A stretch of DNA of 64,000 bases from Agelaius tricolor (lineage: Eukaryota > Chordata > Aves > Passeriformes > Icteridae). Numbering within the stretch: position 1 is the first letter of the stretch; every line of letters starts with the position of its first letter. Below, piece after piece: positions 52,570 through 63,396 of the stretch. The notes beneath the pieces were generated by a model. That model saw only the letters and a program-made list of their open reading frames with translations, was not told where the DNA came from and searched no databases. Made by a program: the position numbers and the translations under genes. The stretch lies in NCBI GenBank assembly GCA_023055355.1, contig JALJCS010000002.1:82423001-82487000 (forward strand). The letters are read 5' to 3'.

Positions 52570-53080
52570 TTGCTTTTGTCATGTATTGATGCAAACTGCT
52601 CCATCGTAACTGCTGGGACCAGTCAAGGGGATGGACTCCTTTGCTCCCCCAAAGGGACCCCTTTTGGGTAAGAACCATATTCTATGCATGCTGAATCCTT
52701 TTATTGGGGAATAGAGATATTGCTTTGAATACATTTTTGCAGTCAGATACTATCACTGGCGAATCTTGAACCTTAATCTAAGAGTGTTATTCTGTAAACT
52801 GTTAGTGTTGAATCTTTCACAGGCACAAGCAGTCACTGGCAGCAGGTAACACGCTCAAAGTGGGAAGATCCACATTCCTTTATGCTGATGGTGTGTGTCC
52901 CTGCCTCAGCCAGTCTAACCACCCTCTGACCCAGGACTGTTAGGTGAAGGGTCAGAGCAATGCAAAATCCCTGCAATTGGATGCTGACAGACTGGTTGGG
53001 CACAAGGGTCTCAACTTTACTCAACACTGACAGACAAATCAGATTCCATGTTGCAGAAACCTCCTCTTTTCATGTAACAC
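52570..53080 (-). repeat. Unnamed LTR-like dispersed repeat, copy 2
   Basis: The counterpart of 46453-46745. The shared part is 52788-53080: TTATTCTGTAAACTG, then AGCCAGTCTAACCACCCTCTG near 52910, GACTGGTTGGGCACAAGGGTC near 52990, GACAGACAAATC near 53029, and CCTCTTTTCATGTAACA. To its left, TTTATT at 52700-52705 (AATAAA on -) and a U5-like block (GGGACCCCTTTTGGGTAAGA near 52655) extend the resemblance to an LTR read on minus. That left block is not recognisable in copy 1. No retroviral gene adjoins it. The 64-codon minus frame is a shadow. Confidence 0.6.
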
Positions 53081-54177
53081 TGATCCAAGGGACCAGCCAA
53101 GAAGAAAATATTTGCAAGGCACTCTGAGTTGAAGGGGAAGAGAATTTACCCACGTGGATATAACCATATTGTGCCATATTCTCTCAGGGTCAGTGAATGC
53201 AGCCTGACTTTCCCATTATGGGGGATTAAAGTCAGATTTAGCTGTATTGGAGTGTTTATACATAGACATCTGCACAGACACATAAACACAGGTGAGTGAA
53301 GTTAAATTCAGGTTATGCCATACTCATTTGTGAATTTACATTTGTGATACAGTCAGAGGACTGAAATATTAATCAGTACATGTAAGACTCAAGTTACAAC
53401 AAAGAAATATTTTACATTTCTTAAAATTTCGATATTTTGTCCTTAAAACCTACCCAACATTTTCAGACATTTCAGATTTTCTCCTAAGAAATATAGAGGT
53501 CTAAGTTTTGTGAAAGTTTTGATGTCAAAACTGTCAGAAATCATAAGACCTTAAAGACTCAAGAGACAAAAATCAATGCCTGAAATTTTAGAGAGAAGGA
53601 AAAAGTAATTTAGAACTCTCTTCTGTCTTGAGAAGAGATAAACATAATAGCAAACCAAAGTCTGAGAGCTGCTGGTTGCTTTCCTTTTCAAGCTCTCCTT
53701 TTTCTTTCCTGTTATTGTATTATGGCCTCTAGGTAGAATTAAAATGATACTTGTGCATTATTTTGGAGGAATTTTTGCCTCATTAAGGTCTACCACTTCC
53801 TACCTCTACTTATTTTAGCTAGGTGCTAAATGTTGCTAGATGTTGTATAATGTATGACATATGACACTTTTACTTAACAATTAAGCTTGTAGGAACTTAG
53901 ATCCATCATTAAAGGCAATTAATTTTTTTCACTTGAAATATTTTCACCCATCTAGATTACCTACTTAGGAAGTTCTTGGTGTTCAAAATGTTAAATTTAT
54001 TAGTCTCAGTTTTGGTTAACTTGTAGAACATAAAATAGCAATTAAAATTAAACCAGAAAGAGAGAAGTAGTTATCAACATTTCTGATGTGTATGTGGTGA
54101 CCTGTGTGATGCTCAATCCGTAGGTAAAATGGCATTTCTTTTGTGCTATAGACAATAAGGATATAGAATAATCTATA
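53081..54177. other. Unassigned AT-rich non-coding stretch
   Basis: No family was recognised. A CAG/GTGAGTGA donor-like string is near 53289-53297 without a matching exon. Confidence 0.5.
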
Positions 54178-54265
54178 AAATCACAGAATCACATAGTGGT
54201 TTGATTTGGAGCAGACCTTTAAAGGTCATCTATTCCAATTTTCAGAAATGAGCAGGGGTAGCTTT
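54178..54265 (-). mobile_element. CR1 LINE, terminal 3' fragment
   Basis: Antisense of the CR1 terminus: AAATCACAGAATCACATAG, then TGGTTTGATTTGGAGCAGAC, then CTTTAAAGGTCATCTATTCC. The copy is about 85 bases, minus strand, heavily 5'-truncated. Confidence 0.88.
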
Positions 54266-54484
54266 TTTCAGAGGGACAAAATCCACCCATTTTCATATAT
54301 AGATGAAAACTTTTTTTTTTTTTTTTCCTCTTGTCCACAAGTTATTCTATAATTGTCTGCCTCAGAACTCCTAGCATTATCTTTTGGGAGTATATGGACC
54401 ACTGTTTAGCTTTTTACGCTTTATAAATATGAATATTTATACAAGAAATTGTGTCATCTATATGGGTGGTATTATGATTATGAT

Positions 54485-54543
<59 letters not shown>
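54485..54543. repeat. (TAC)n microsatellite, about 19.7 perfect units
   Basis: 59 uninterrupted bases of TAC repeat, flanked by TGAT and TGTAAAATAAAG. The lack of interruptions suggests recent or continuing slippage. No open coding frame uses it. Confidence 0.97.
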
Positions 54544-57459
54544 TGTAAAATAAAGTCCTATAGATGGTGTTTCAAACCAGATAGATAGATGAGCCATTTT
54601 AGATAACTGGGCTGAATATTTCCTTTGGGAGAACCTAGACTCTGAGCTCAGTTCTTTGCAGGCTGCTAATGACAAACATGCATGGTTATTATGTTACTTA
54701 TGCTACTGAGACTGTGCTATGCCAGGATATTGCAATCAAAAACCTGCGGTTCAAGGCACATTTTCTGTGCCATGAACTTGCTTTCCTGCTGCCTTTTGTT
54801 GTTTACAGACATATTTCCTCTCCTTTTAAACTGGATCTTTTTTCTTGTTGTTCTTAAGGCTAAACCATGGAAAAGATCAGTATCCAAATTCTCTCAGGGA
54901 GGTACTTTTGCTAGTCATTCATTGATGCTTGAGATCCCTTGAAAGACTTGGTTTCTCCAGATTTTACTGTCATATCCACTGGCACCCTAACTGCCTATTA
55001 AATACAGTAGGGTAAGACATATATTGCAGGCTATGTATATCAAACTGCTGTGTGCACATACGTCAGTTCAGACACAGAAAACCAGCTGTCAGACACATTA
55101 TAAAGTCTAATATAGAAAGTTTTTTCACTGTGAAGGGCAAGTGGTTTTTCTCATCTTTCTTCTGTATAGAAACCCAAATTTTAATTATGCAATTCAATTA
55201 GAATATTTTTTAAAATGCATGTAAAAGAGATCTTTCCCTTCCCATAAAATATGACACACAAACCTTTTCCAGAAATCAACATTCCTTTACAGATCATTTT
55301 CCTTTTCTTTATGTGCTTCTGCCAAAAGGATGAGAGCTGAGGGAGGTCCTTTCGCTAGTCAGATTTGTGAGTGACAGCCATCACACTTAAACACAAATTT
55401 TACTGTACTGTAATTTCTTTTTTCAGTCACATGCTTATGTCCAAATAAAGTGAGTTCTAGCTATAAGTTCACATTTCCAAAAATTCCTTAAACAGAGAAG
55501 AAATATAAACATTCAAGAAAACTCTGTTGCACAGGTTATAGCATGGTTATAGTATTCCAGATATCAGAGACAGAAATGAGATCCCTGTGTTTATCCACTA
55601 TCAATAAAAAAATTGATCTGCACATTATCTTCTCATCTGTAACACGTATGGTGCTGGAAGGAAGATCCCACGAGTACAGAGCCTCCGGCTCTGCCTTTGT
55701 CCTCTAGCTTTCCCTGAGCACATTAAGTGCAATGTTTTTCCTTTCATTGCTCTCTTTTATCTACTCTTCTGAACCTCTTTGTTCCTCTGTTTGGTTTTCA
55801 TCAACCTTGAACTGCTGCTGTGGTACTGAATGCTGATGAAACAATAAATTATTCCTACTCAGAAGGTTATTTTTCAGCTGTATTTCTTAGCATAACATGA
55901 CTCTCCTGCCGTGCAGGGAATCTTTGTATCCATGATAAGAGCAACTAACTCAGCTGTTTGCAGGTACCCTGGATGTGTGAGGGATTGCAGGCACGGATCA
56001 ATACTGTAACACAGACAGACTGATAATGTGACACCCTCTCAACTTGTCACTGATCCTGACTCTCTTCCTGCAATCCGAATGCCCTGCAGTGTAACTGCTG
56101 CTCAGTCACAGCTCTGTCACTGTCACCGTGCGGGGACATTCCGAATCCCATCCCTTCTCTGTTGGCTCCTCAAACCAGTCAGTTGACATTTCCAATTCCT
56201 TCCTTGACCTGAGTGTGTCAGCTGCCACTTTCAACAAAAATGTATGGTCAGCTACATTAGCTCAGGTTTTTTTCTGGTTTTTTTTGGTTGTTTTTTTTTT
56301 TTTTTTCAGAACTGGAAGGAAAAAAAATTAAAAACCTTAGGACTGAAGTTGCCCTTTGAGGTAACTGAATCCACTTCCCTCCACTTAATGGGACTTGTAG
56401 ACCACAGCAGAGGTGGTTGTGTGAATGCTTACATTTTTACCATGAAGGCACAGTACAAAACAACTTTTAACAGTCAGAAAAATAATAAAACACTTAATCA
56501 GAGAAAACAATATTGTATTTTGTCAAAGGAAGAAAATATCTCAGGAAAGAAAGTCTTCTAGGGAAAGAATACATTTTTTGAACTCATCTCTATTTTTCAT
56601 CTTAAATAAGAGAATATGAAGGCAGAAGTGCTAAATTTGAACAAAAAAAATAGACATGATGTATACCTCCATTAACAGGGACAAAAGTCAAGTTTCTTTC
56701 ACAAGCTTCTTAGCAATTCAGTTTGAAAGGAGACAAAATAACTCAAAAAAGATTTTTTAAATTTTTGTTTGGCATCTCTGTTAGACAGTAACAATAGGCA
56801 GAATATCTGGATTCTGTATTGCTGTGTAGTATTCCATCCCCTCTAAATTATGTTTGAAATCTTTCAAAACAAAAGATACTTTTTATTTTCTTAGTTCCAT
56901 AATAATTTTCTCAGTGACTGATGTAGATAAAAAGCTGTGGTTTTTTTCTACAGACAGTGTAGACCTCTTGTTTCCCCTTTACATTTCACAATATTTCATA
57001 ATGATCCATCTTCTAGAACAAATACAAGATGCATTCAGCAATTTTTCCCATCACTACAACCCTTGACAGAATATAGATTAAAAAAAAAAATCAGTTCAGA
57101 GAAGGTGAAAGTGATGCAGATCAATTGTTGGAAGCAGCTTGATGAAGTGGGAAAACTGAAGCTTTTTCAAATAGCGTAGTGAGCCATCACAATGCTGCTG
57201 ATATTCTATGCAGGTACTGATTTTCACTGCAGAACTTAAAGTTTACTTCTTCTGTAAGAGATAAAAACTACTGGGACTACCAGATCTTCTAGTGCTGTTG
57301 CAACATCAGAGAAGGACATGAAATATATATGTAAAATATATGGCTAGTAGCTGAAGATAAGGTTCTTTTTCCACTTATTACCATAGTATGGAACTTCTGC
57401 TTTTACACCAGGTAACTTTATGGAAAAATCCACAGGATTTAACAAGGAAATAGCATAAA

Positions 57460-57484
57460 TTTACAGAAATACTATTTCTGTAAA
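57460..57484. repeat. Perfect 11-bp inverted repeat with 3-base loop
   Basis: TTTACAGAAAT, ACT, ATTTCTGTAAA. It is a perfect hairpin in an AT-rich setting, and ATACTA-type sequence continues on its right. No T- or A-run follows as in a known terminator or RNA gene. Confidence 0.85.
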
Positions 57485-57952
57485 TACTATAAATAGAGAA
57501 ATACTACAAAGAGGATTTTATTTGTTCAAAAATACTGTACATGTAATTCTTATTATAAAAATTTCTAAAGAGCTAAAATTTCCCATAAATATAATTTGCG
57601 CCTAAAGGCATGTGTAGAGTGATTGCAGCAGGGATGTTTTTTTTTTTTTTTCCAGGAAGTCTGTTAGAGCTGTCTCTTTGGGTTGCATCTGTTCACCTTT
57701 AGCTGTGATGCTATTGTCTGGGTATTCAAGGTGCTTGCTGCTTTGGGAGTAGTGTCTTGTCATGTGAGACATCCTGGAAATCAGCATCTGCACCAAACAA
57801 AGACCAAGGACTGAAGAGAGGTTGCTGTTGATAAAGAAAAGGCAGCTCTGCCACCCTTCTATTAGGCATTATTTTAATGATATACCCAGCACCCCCTTAC
57901 TCTGACTATTTCAATGGACTACTTCTTAGAAGTGTTTCAGGCAAAGAGTTCA

Positions 57953-58006
57953 CAGATCTTTTATTCCAGACAGGAACAGCAGATCTTTTATTTCAGACAG
58001 GAACAG
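57953..58006. repeat. 27-bp tandem duplication, two copies
   Basis: CAGATCTTTTATTCCAGACA plus 7 more bases, repeated once with a single C-to-T change. Units are 57953-57979 and 57980-58006. Confidence 0.93.
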
Positions 58007-58512
58007 CCTAGATTTGAGAGCACCTCTGCCCTGAACCCATCTCTAAAAAGTACCAGAAAAATGGACTAACTGAGAAAGATCTAAAGGGGTGGATGGTCGT
58101 TTCAGTTTACACTAAGATCACAGCAGGTGCCCACACTACAGCCCACAGGAGGCTGCTCAACTGGGTAAGCACGCCCTGTAATTCCCTCCCACCTGCCATA
58201 TCCAAGCCCCAACTGCTGCCAGTACTTGAGGGTTCACCAAGGAAGCATTAGAAAATAAAGAATCAGTGGTGTTACTACTGTTCAGATGAAGGGATTCTTT
58301 GATCCAAAAAGACTGGATCCAACAGCACCACATTTTCTGTGAGTTCCTCTAGAAACCCTTTAAGAATAAAAAAGCAGAAAAATGTTTTGCCATTCCATGA
58401 CTTTAGACCTCAGTAACATTTTAAGATGTTGTTTCAAATCCAAGTGTTGACATTTGGATTTTAAGTTCTCTATAGGTTTTTTGGGATTTATCTGTTTAAT
58501 ATATTTTATAGC

Positions 58513-59233
58513 TGTGGTAGATTGACCTTGGCTGATTGCTCAGCTACCCTAACCCACTTCTCAATTGGAGTTCCCTGGAAGTTGGGTGGAAAACTCAAGT
58601 CTATCATTGGCAAAACAGGTTTGACATGGGTAAAATTTAGTTTATTATCAGTTAAAAAGAGAGTTAGATGCTGAGAAATGAAGGCACAAGGATACGGTCT
58701 CCCTTCCCCTCAAGCAATACAGAGGGAGTGGGGGCTACAGCCAGTCTGTAATAGTTCCTTTCAGCTACTTTCTCCTCAGACTTTTTCCTCTGCTGCATCA
58801 TGGACCCTCTTCTTGGGCTGCAGTCCTTTTCTACTCCAATGAGGGAACTGCCAGGCTGCAGCTTCTTTAGGACCTATGTACCTGCTCCAGGGTGGGACTC
58901 CCCATGGTCTGTAGTGTGGATATCTGCTCCACTGTGGTCTCTGCTTGAGCACCTGGAACATCTCCTCCTCCTTCTCTAACCTCAGTGTTAGCAGGACTGT
59001 TTGTTCCACTCTGTCCTCTTCCCTGCTGTGCAGTGTTTTTTATTATGTCTTACCTAAATTCTCCCAGACACCACAGACTGCTCTGCCAAGCTCAGCTGTG
59101 TCCTGCAGTGAGTCCATTTTGGAGCCATCTGGAAATGACTGTCCAGCACAGAGAAGTCCCTGGCTTCTGCTCACAAAGGCCATCCCTGCAGCTGCCACCA
59201 TTACCAAAACCTTGTCCCTTACATTAAACACCA
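58513..59233 (-). mobile_element. Avian ERV solo LTR, same family as 30.8 kb
   Basis: Read on +, it opens TGTGGTAGATTGACCTTGGC, the antisense of the family's LTR 3' end. Next come GGCAAAACAGGTTTGACATGGG near 58609, TTTATT (AATAAA on -) at 58641-58646, GGCTGCAGTCC blocks near 58817, TGGATATCTGCTCCACTGTG near 58917, GAGCACCTGGAACATCTCC near 58949, a TTTTTTATTATGTC TATA-like region near 59036, and ACCAAAACCTTGTCCC near 59203. It is minus-oriented, about 720 bases, and lacks the 40-bp array seen in the plus-strand relative at 30841-32064. No internal retroviral genes adjoin it, so it is probably a solo LTR left by recombination. Open frames over it are shadows. Confidence 0.88.
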
Positions 59234-60199
59234 AAATGTAATTAGACAAATTATGGTTATTGCAAATATATAGTCACACATACACTGTTCCCAAACATAC
59301 TGTGACTTCTACACTTCTCAAGTTGGTCACAATTGATGAGCTTAACACAGAAAAAATTTAAGAGCAGAGACAGCTGCAGGGACTGATCAGCAAATTGTGA
59401 TATTTCTGGTAGGCATAATTTTTTAGGAAATGATTTTGTATTTTCCCTGTATTTTTAGATTAATATAAAAAGAAGCCTGTTAAAATCTACTGTTCATGAA
59501 GAATAGAGTGTCCTGGCACAGACATCTTTTAAAAGTCAATAAATTTAATCAGTTAAAAGTCAGAGTTGGGGCAGACCTAATATCAAGATGTTTGTGCCTT
59601 TATTGTTGTTTTTCTGTTTTGTTTTGTTAGTATTACATCTACGTATGGAGTTAGAACAAAATCCAATAAAAGTATAAGGAGGTAAATTGTGTTCTCATTG
59701 AAAATATAAAGCAATGATTACAGCACTGTGCTGACACAGTATGAAGCAAACACACTTAACACGGCTACCAGCCAGTGTGCCAGTGGGGAGTTAAAGATGA
59801 TAGGAAATTATCGAGGACCTGATAAGAACTGACAGAATCCTAGGATATATGTTTTATTTATCCTATTAGAAAAACAGAACAATAGAAATTCTATTCCATA
59901 TTTACATTAGAAGATAGGAATGCACAGAAAAAGCTAGAAATAATGCTTGACTGAGAATCCCTATGAGCATGCCAGTGGGTGAGAAAAAAGTGCTCTCTCC
60001 ATGGTCTGGGGAATAGGTGAAAGACAATTGACTCATAGGTTGCCAGCACAAATGGGTCTGAAAACTCTCCTGCAGTAGCCCCACAGCCTATTTCTTTCAC
60101 CCTGCTCCTTTTGCTTTTCCGGTGAATTCACATGCCTATGAGTGCAAGCACCAGCAGAAGGATGGACAGAGAGCTGCATTTGGGAGGACAAGACCAAGA
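59234..60199. other. Unassigned non-coding stretch
   Basis: No family was recognised. A + strand (TTTTG)-type patch lies at about 59608-59630. Confidence 0.5.
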
Positions 60200-60620
60200 A
60201 CAAGATGGGAGGAGTGGCTGAGGGAACTACTGGTATTCATTCTGGAGAAGAGGAGGCTGAATGCAGACTGTATCACTCTCTACAACTACCTGAATGGAGG
60301 CTCTGGAGACTGGGAGACTGGTCTCTTCTTCCTAGTAACAAGCAACAGGAGCAGAGGAAACATCCTCTTGTTGTGCCAGAAGAGGTTTAGGATGGATATT
60401 AGGATAAAGTTCTTCACCAAAAGGCTTCCAGAGCTGCCTTTTGGTGAGCAGGCTGCCCAGGGAAGTAAATGAGTCACTATCGCTGGAGGTACTTGAAAGG
60501 CATGCGGAGGTAGTGCTTAGGGACGTCGATTGGTGTTGAACTTGTTTAATGGTTAACAGTTGGACTTAATGATCTTGGAGCTCTTCTCCAGCCTAAATGA
60601 TTCGATAATTCTATGTCTGG
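60200..60620 (+). mobile_element. CR1 LINE, 3' end fragment
   Basis: A clear CR1 3' end on +: GAGAAGAGGAGGCTGAATGC near 60243, ATCACTCTCTACAACTACCTG near 60273, AGAAGAGGTTTAGGATGG near 60379, GCAGGCTGCCCAGGGAAGT near 60449, GCTTAGGGACGTCG near 60515, and GACTTAATGATCTTGGAG near 60563. It ends with CCTAAATGATTCGATAATTCTATG at about 60593-60616, the terminal repeats. This is the best-preserved 3' end in the window. The 116-codon plus frame over it is a shadow of non-coding sequence. Confidence 0.96.
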
Positions 60621-61541
60621 AATAATTTTTTTGCTGTGGATTATTAAAATGTTTCTCCATCTCTGCTATTGTACACACAAACTTTGTCCCAGAGCCCTCT
60701 TCTGCTTTAAAGGAGCACAGAAATGTAAGAGCCATCTATAAACAGGAGAAGGAGTTTTTCAACAATGGACAGGATATTACTGTGACAGAGCTTCTGATAA
60801 TTGTATATTTTACTATTTGATTATACAGCTAAGTGCCCCCCAGCCCCAAAGAAAAGTACATGGCACTATATTTGTTCTCTTAAAAAGCCTGACATTCAGG
60901 AATTCTGGAAATGTCCCTTCCTACATTGCCTTTACTCAGAAGGAAAAAAATATAATAATTCAGAAAAAAAGTGAGCTTTTAAGGTGAATTAATATGCAAA
61001 AATGTTGTGAGAATCTGCAAAATTTGAAAATTTCTATCCAAATTTTCAATGAAGTGATGGCTTGGCATTTAGTGATATTAGTAAAGTGACATGAAGAGCT
61101 GTATAACCATTCAATTTTATTAGCTATCAGAATTACAAATATTTTATAGGTAATACAAGGCATCAGATGACAAAAACATTAATATTTAAGACTTTATCTT
61201 ACTTGCTCATGCCACATTCATACACACATTTTAAGGCAGACTCCTTCATCTCTAAAAATTTGCTTTTCTTTCAACTTTTCAGGAGTCCAAGCACCATCAG
61301 TTTATTGTCACAAAAACCTGACCATGTTAAATTTTTGCTGCTGACAGCCTGAGTCAGGAAAGCAACATAGATGGTTTACTCTACCTTGCCAAGAATCATT
61401 ATTCAGCAAGATCTCTTCCTTTAATTGCTGACAAGATCAGAAGAGTTTAAACAGGTATTAGAATGCTAGTACAGTCTAAACCATTGCTATTAATAGTAGC
61501 ATTGACATTTTCCAAAGAAAAATAATTCTGAATAAGGGCCA

Positions 61542-61587
<46 letters not shown>

Positions 61588-62929
61588 TTATTTATTTATT
61601 TATTTATTTATTCATATATCTATATATTAGCTGGAACAGAAACCTGGGATTTTTCATATGTCAGGTCTTATTCATTTTATTAATGTGGTGTATATACTAC
61701 AACATTTACAACAGAAATGCTGCAGATAGTGCATTTAAGATAGAACTGGCAAATTCACTTCCTTCACCTGAGATGCATTGAAGTGGTGTTATACTTTATG
61801 GAAAAGCTGAAAATGTTATTCTAGATTAGGCTAAAAGAAATTGGATTAACTCCTCAAATGTAATAATATATTTTTTAGCCATGTGAGGACCTCACTTGGA
61901 AAGGTACTTCACTTGGGAAAATTAAGGGAGAGTTAATCGTGTACTTTCTGTGGCAACATGAGTACTTTTTGTATTTTAAGTTGAAAGAAAACAAACTTAC
62001 ATAAATTTTAAATTTAATGTAAAGTTGTGGCTGAGGGGAGTTACAGGTAGGTGAATTTAAAATTGTGGTTTTATTTCACAAGTCAGAAGACTGGTTGTGT
62101 AGATGCAGCTGCTGCAATTTTGCAAGCTGTTCTTTTAATGGATCTCAGTTAGCAAGGGAGAAGTTAGATCAGTCACAGCCACTGAAAGCTGGATTTTTAT
62201 TTTTTTTTTACTGCCATTGAACGCTATCAGCTGATGTACTGATGATGTAGAGTAGTCTGAGACTAAGCAGTGGAAGAATAATGGACTCTAAAGCACTGTC
62301 ACAGGCTAATTTAAATCAATAATAGAATGATAAAGCTTTTACATGCTAACATCATTTTTCTTACCATAAGTACGATAAATATGTTTCTGATGTATGACGG
62401 TGGTTTGGTTTCATATTAACTGACAAATGAGAGTCTAGTTTTACAGTTATAGATACAGATCAGGCATATGCTTGTCCTGGCATAGAGCTTTACTGCACAA
62501 TACTAACATAGTAGCAGATACATCATTATTTCCAGTAATGTAAAAAATTCCTGAAGTAGAATTTATCTATAATAAGAAATGATTATTACTATAGAAGAGC
62601 TGGGGAAAATCAACAAGGAATTTTGTATCATCTCCTGATTTAAATATGTAAGAATATTTTAAAGTTAAGGACTTGCAAATTAAATTCTCCTTTCAGTTTG
62701 ATCCTTAATCAAATTGTTGCCAAATTTTAGGAACTCTTTAAACATGGAAAAGAGTCAGGTTTAAAAAGAAGACATTGTTTATTCTGTGCAGGGTGCAAAG
62801 TGGAAGTTTTCCACAAATCAAGCACACCAGAGAGTAAAAAGCAAAATAATTTCTACACTAAAATTTACATAAACCCACCTAATACTGAGTTACCACTTAC
62901 CTAGTCATCTAGCTTGTGTAACCTTATTC
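60621..62929. other. Unassigned AT-rich stretch with a compound microsatellite
   Basis: No family was recognised. Apart from the microsatellite at 61547-61612, the sequence is ordinary AT-rich DNA without credible open frames. Confidence 0.5.
61547..61612. repeat. Compound microsatellite (TA)18 then (TATT)8
   Basis: 36 bases of perfect TA repeat run into 32 bases of perfect TATT, sharing two bases. Further TATATC/TATATT units follow to about 61628. Confidence 0.96.
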
Positions 62930-63396
62930 AATACTTGTTATTGCACCTGTGTGCTCCTCTTTGGGGTTCTCTGGTGGTCATTTGGGGAGGTGACCCTTAC
63001 TCAGTTTCAAGCAAAGTTCAGCTAGGACCTGCAAAACACAAAATGTGTGACAAGTAGGATGTGATCTGCAGCTTTGGAGCCACATCGAAAACAATTGCCA
63101 AGCAGGACCAAGTACAAAAGGTTTCCCTAAGCATTAAGCAGAACCTACTTAACACTTGTGATAAGATCTCTGAACGTTCAAAAGTGGAGTTAAAGGTGAG
63201 AATACCATCGGCTCATATTTACAACAGAGATCAAAAGAAGGGACAGAGAAATCTGCTTATAGTCAACAAAATCAGTTGCATTGATTACTCTGTTGTCTTC
63301 TGTTGCTGTTCACTCTGCTCCTCACTCCAGTACTGCAAGGCCACACCAAAACCTCAAGCTGCAGCTGCTGAGCGATGAGCTACTCATGCCTGACTG
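62930..63396 (-). mobile_element. Possible ERV internal or leader sequence beside the edge LTR
   Basis: This segment directly adjoins the LTR at 63397. It is GC-richer than the desert to its left and has a retroelement-like texture (GGTTCTCTGGTGGTCATTTG near 62965, GTGACAAGTAGGATGTGATC near 63046). If the LTR is a 5' LTR on minus, this would be untranslated leader in sense order. I saw no tRNA primer-binding site of the usual TGG form right next to the LTR, so the assignment is weak. On the opposite, plus strand it contains the 105-codon open frame 63061-63378. Confidence 0.35.
63061..63378 (+). other. 105-codon open frame, unknown
   Basis: An uninterrupted + frame of 105 codons ends in TGA 18 bases before the LTR edge. 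The track start codon is GTG-like context (ATG is not at the first base); the frame runs open from there. The N-terminal half is Lys/Ser/Gln-rich, the middle has a Cys cluster (FCCCSLC), and the end is Ala-rich. There is no signal peptide, no clear membrane helix and no retroviral motif I can name. It could be a domesticated or merely surviving frame in ERV-linked sequence. It could equally be chance, since open frames this long are expected a few times in the window. Confidence 0.2.

Larger units (their letters stand above)
54266..58512. other. Unassigned stretch with simple repeats
   Basis: No retroelement family was recognised. It contains poly-T runs (54311-54326, 56291-56306, 57637-57651), the (TAC)n microsatellite, a hairpin at 57460-57484 and a 27-bp tandem duplication at 57953-58006. 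A patch of raised GC at about 55630-56240 holds an AATAAA at 55843-55848 but nothing I can name. Confidence 0.5.

Noticed and set aside
60122..60472. 116-codon plus open frame overlapping the CR1 end
   Set aside because: It covers the CR1 3' untranslated region, which is non-coding, and it is open only by chance.
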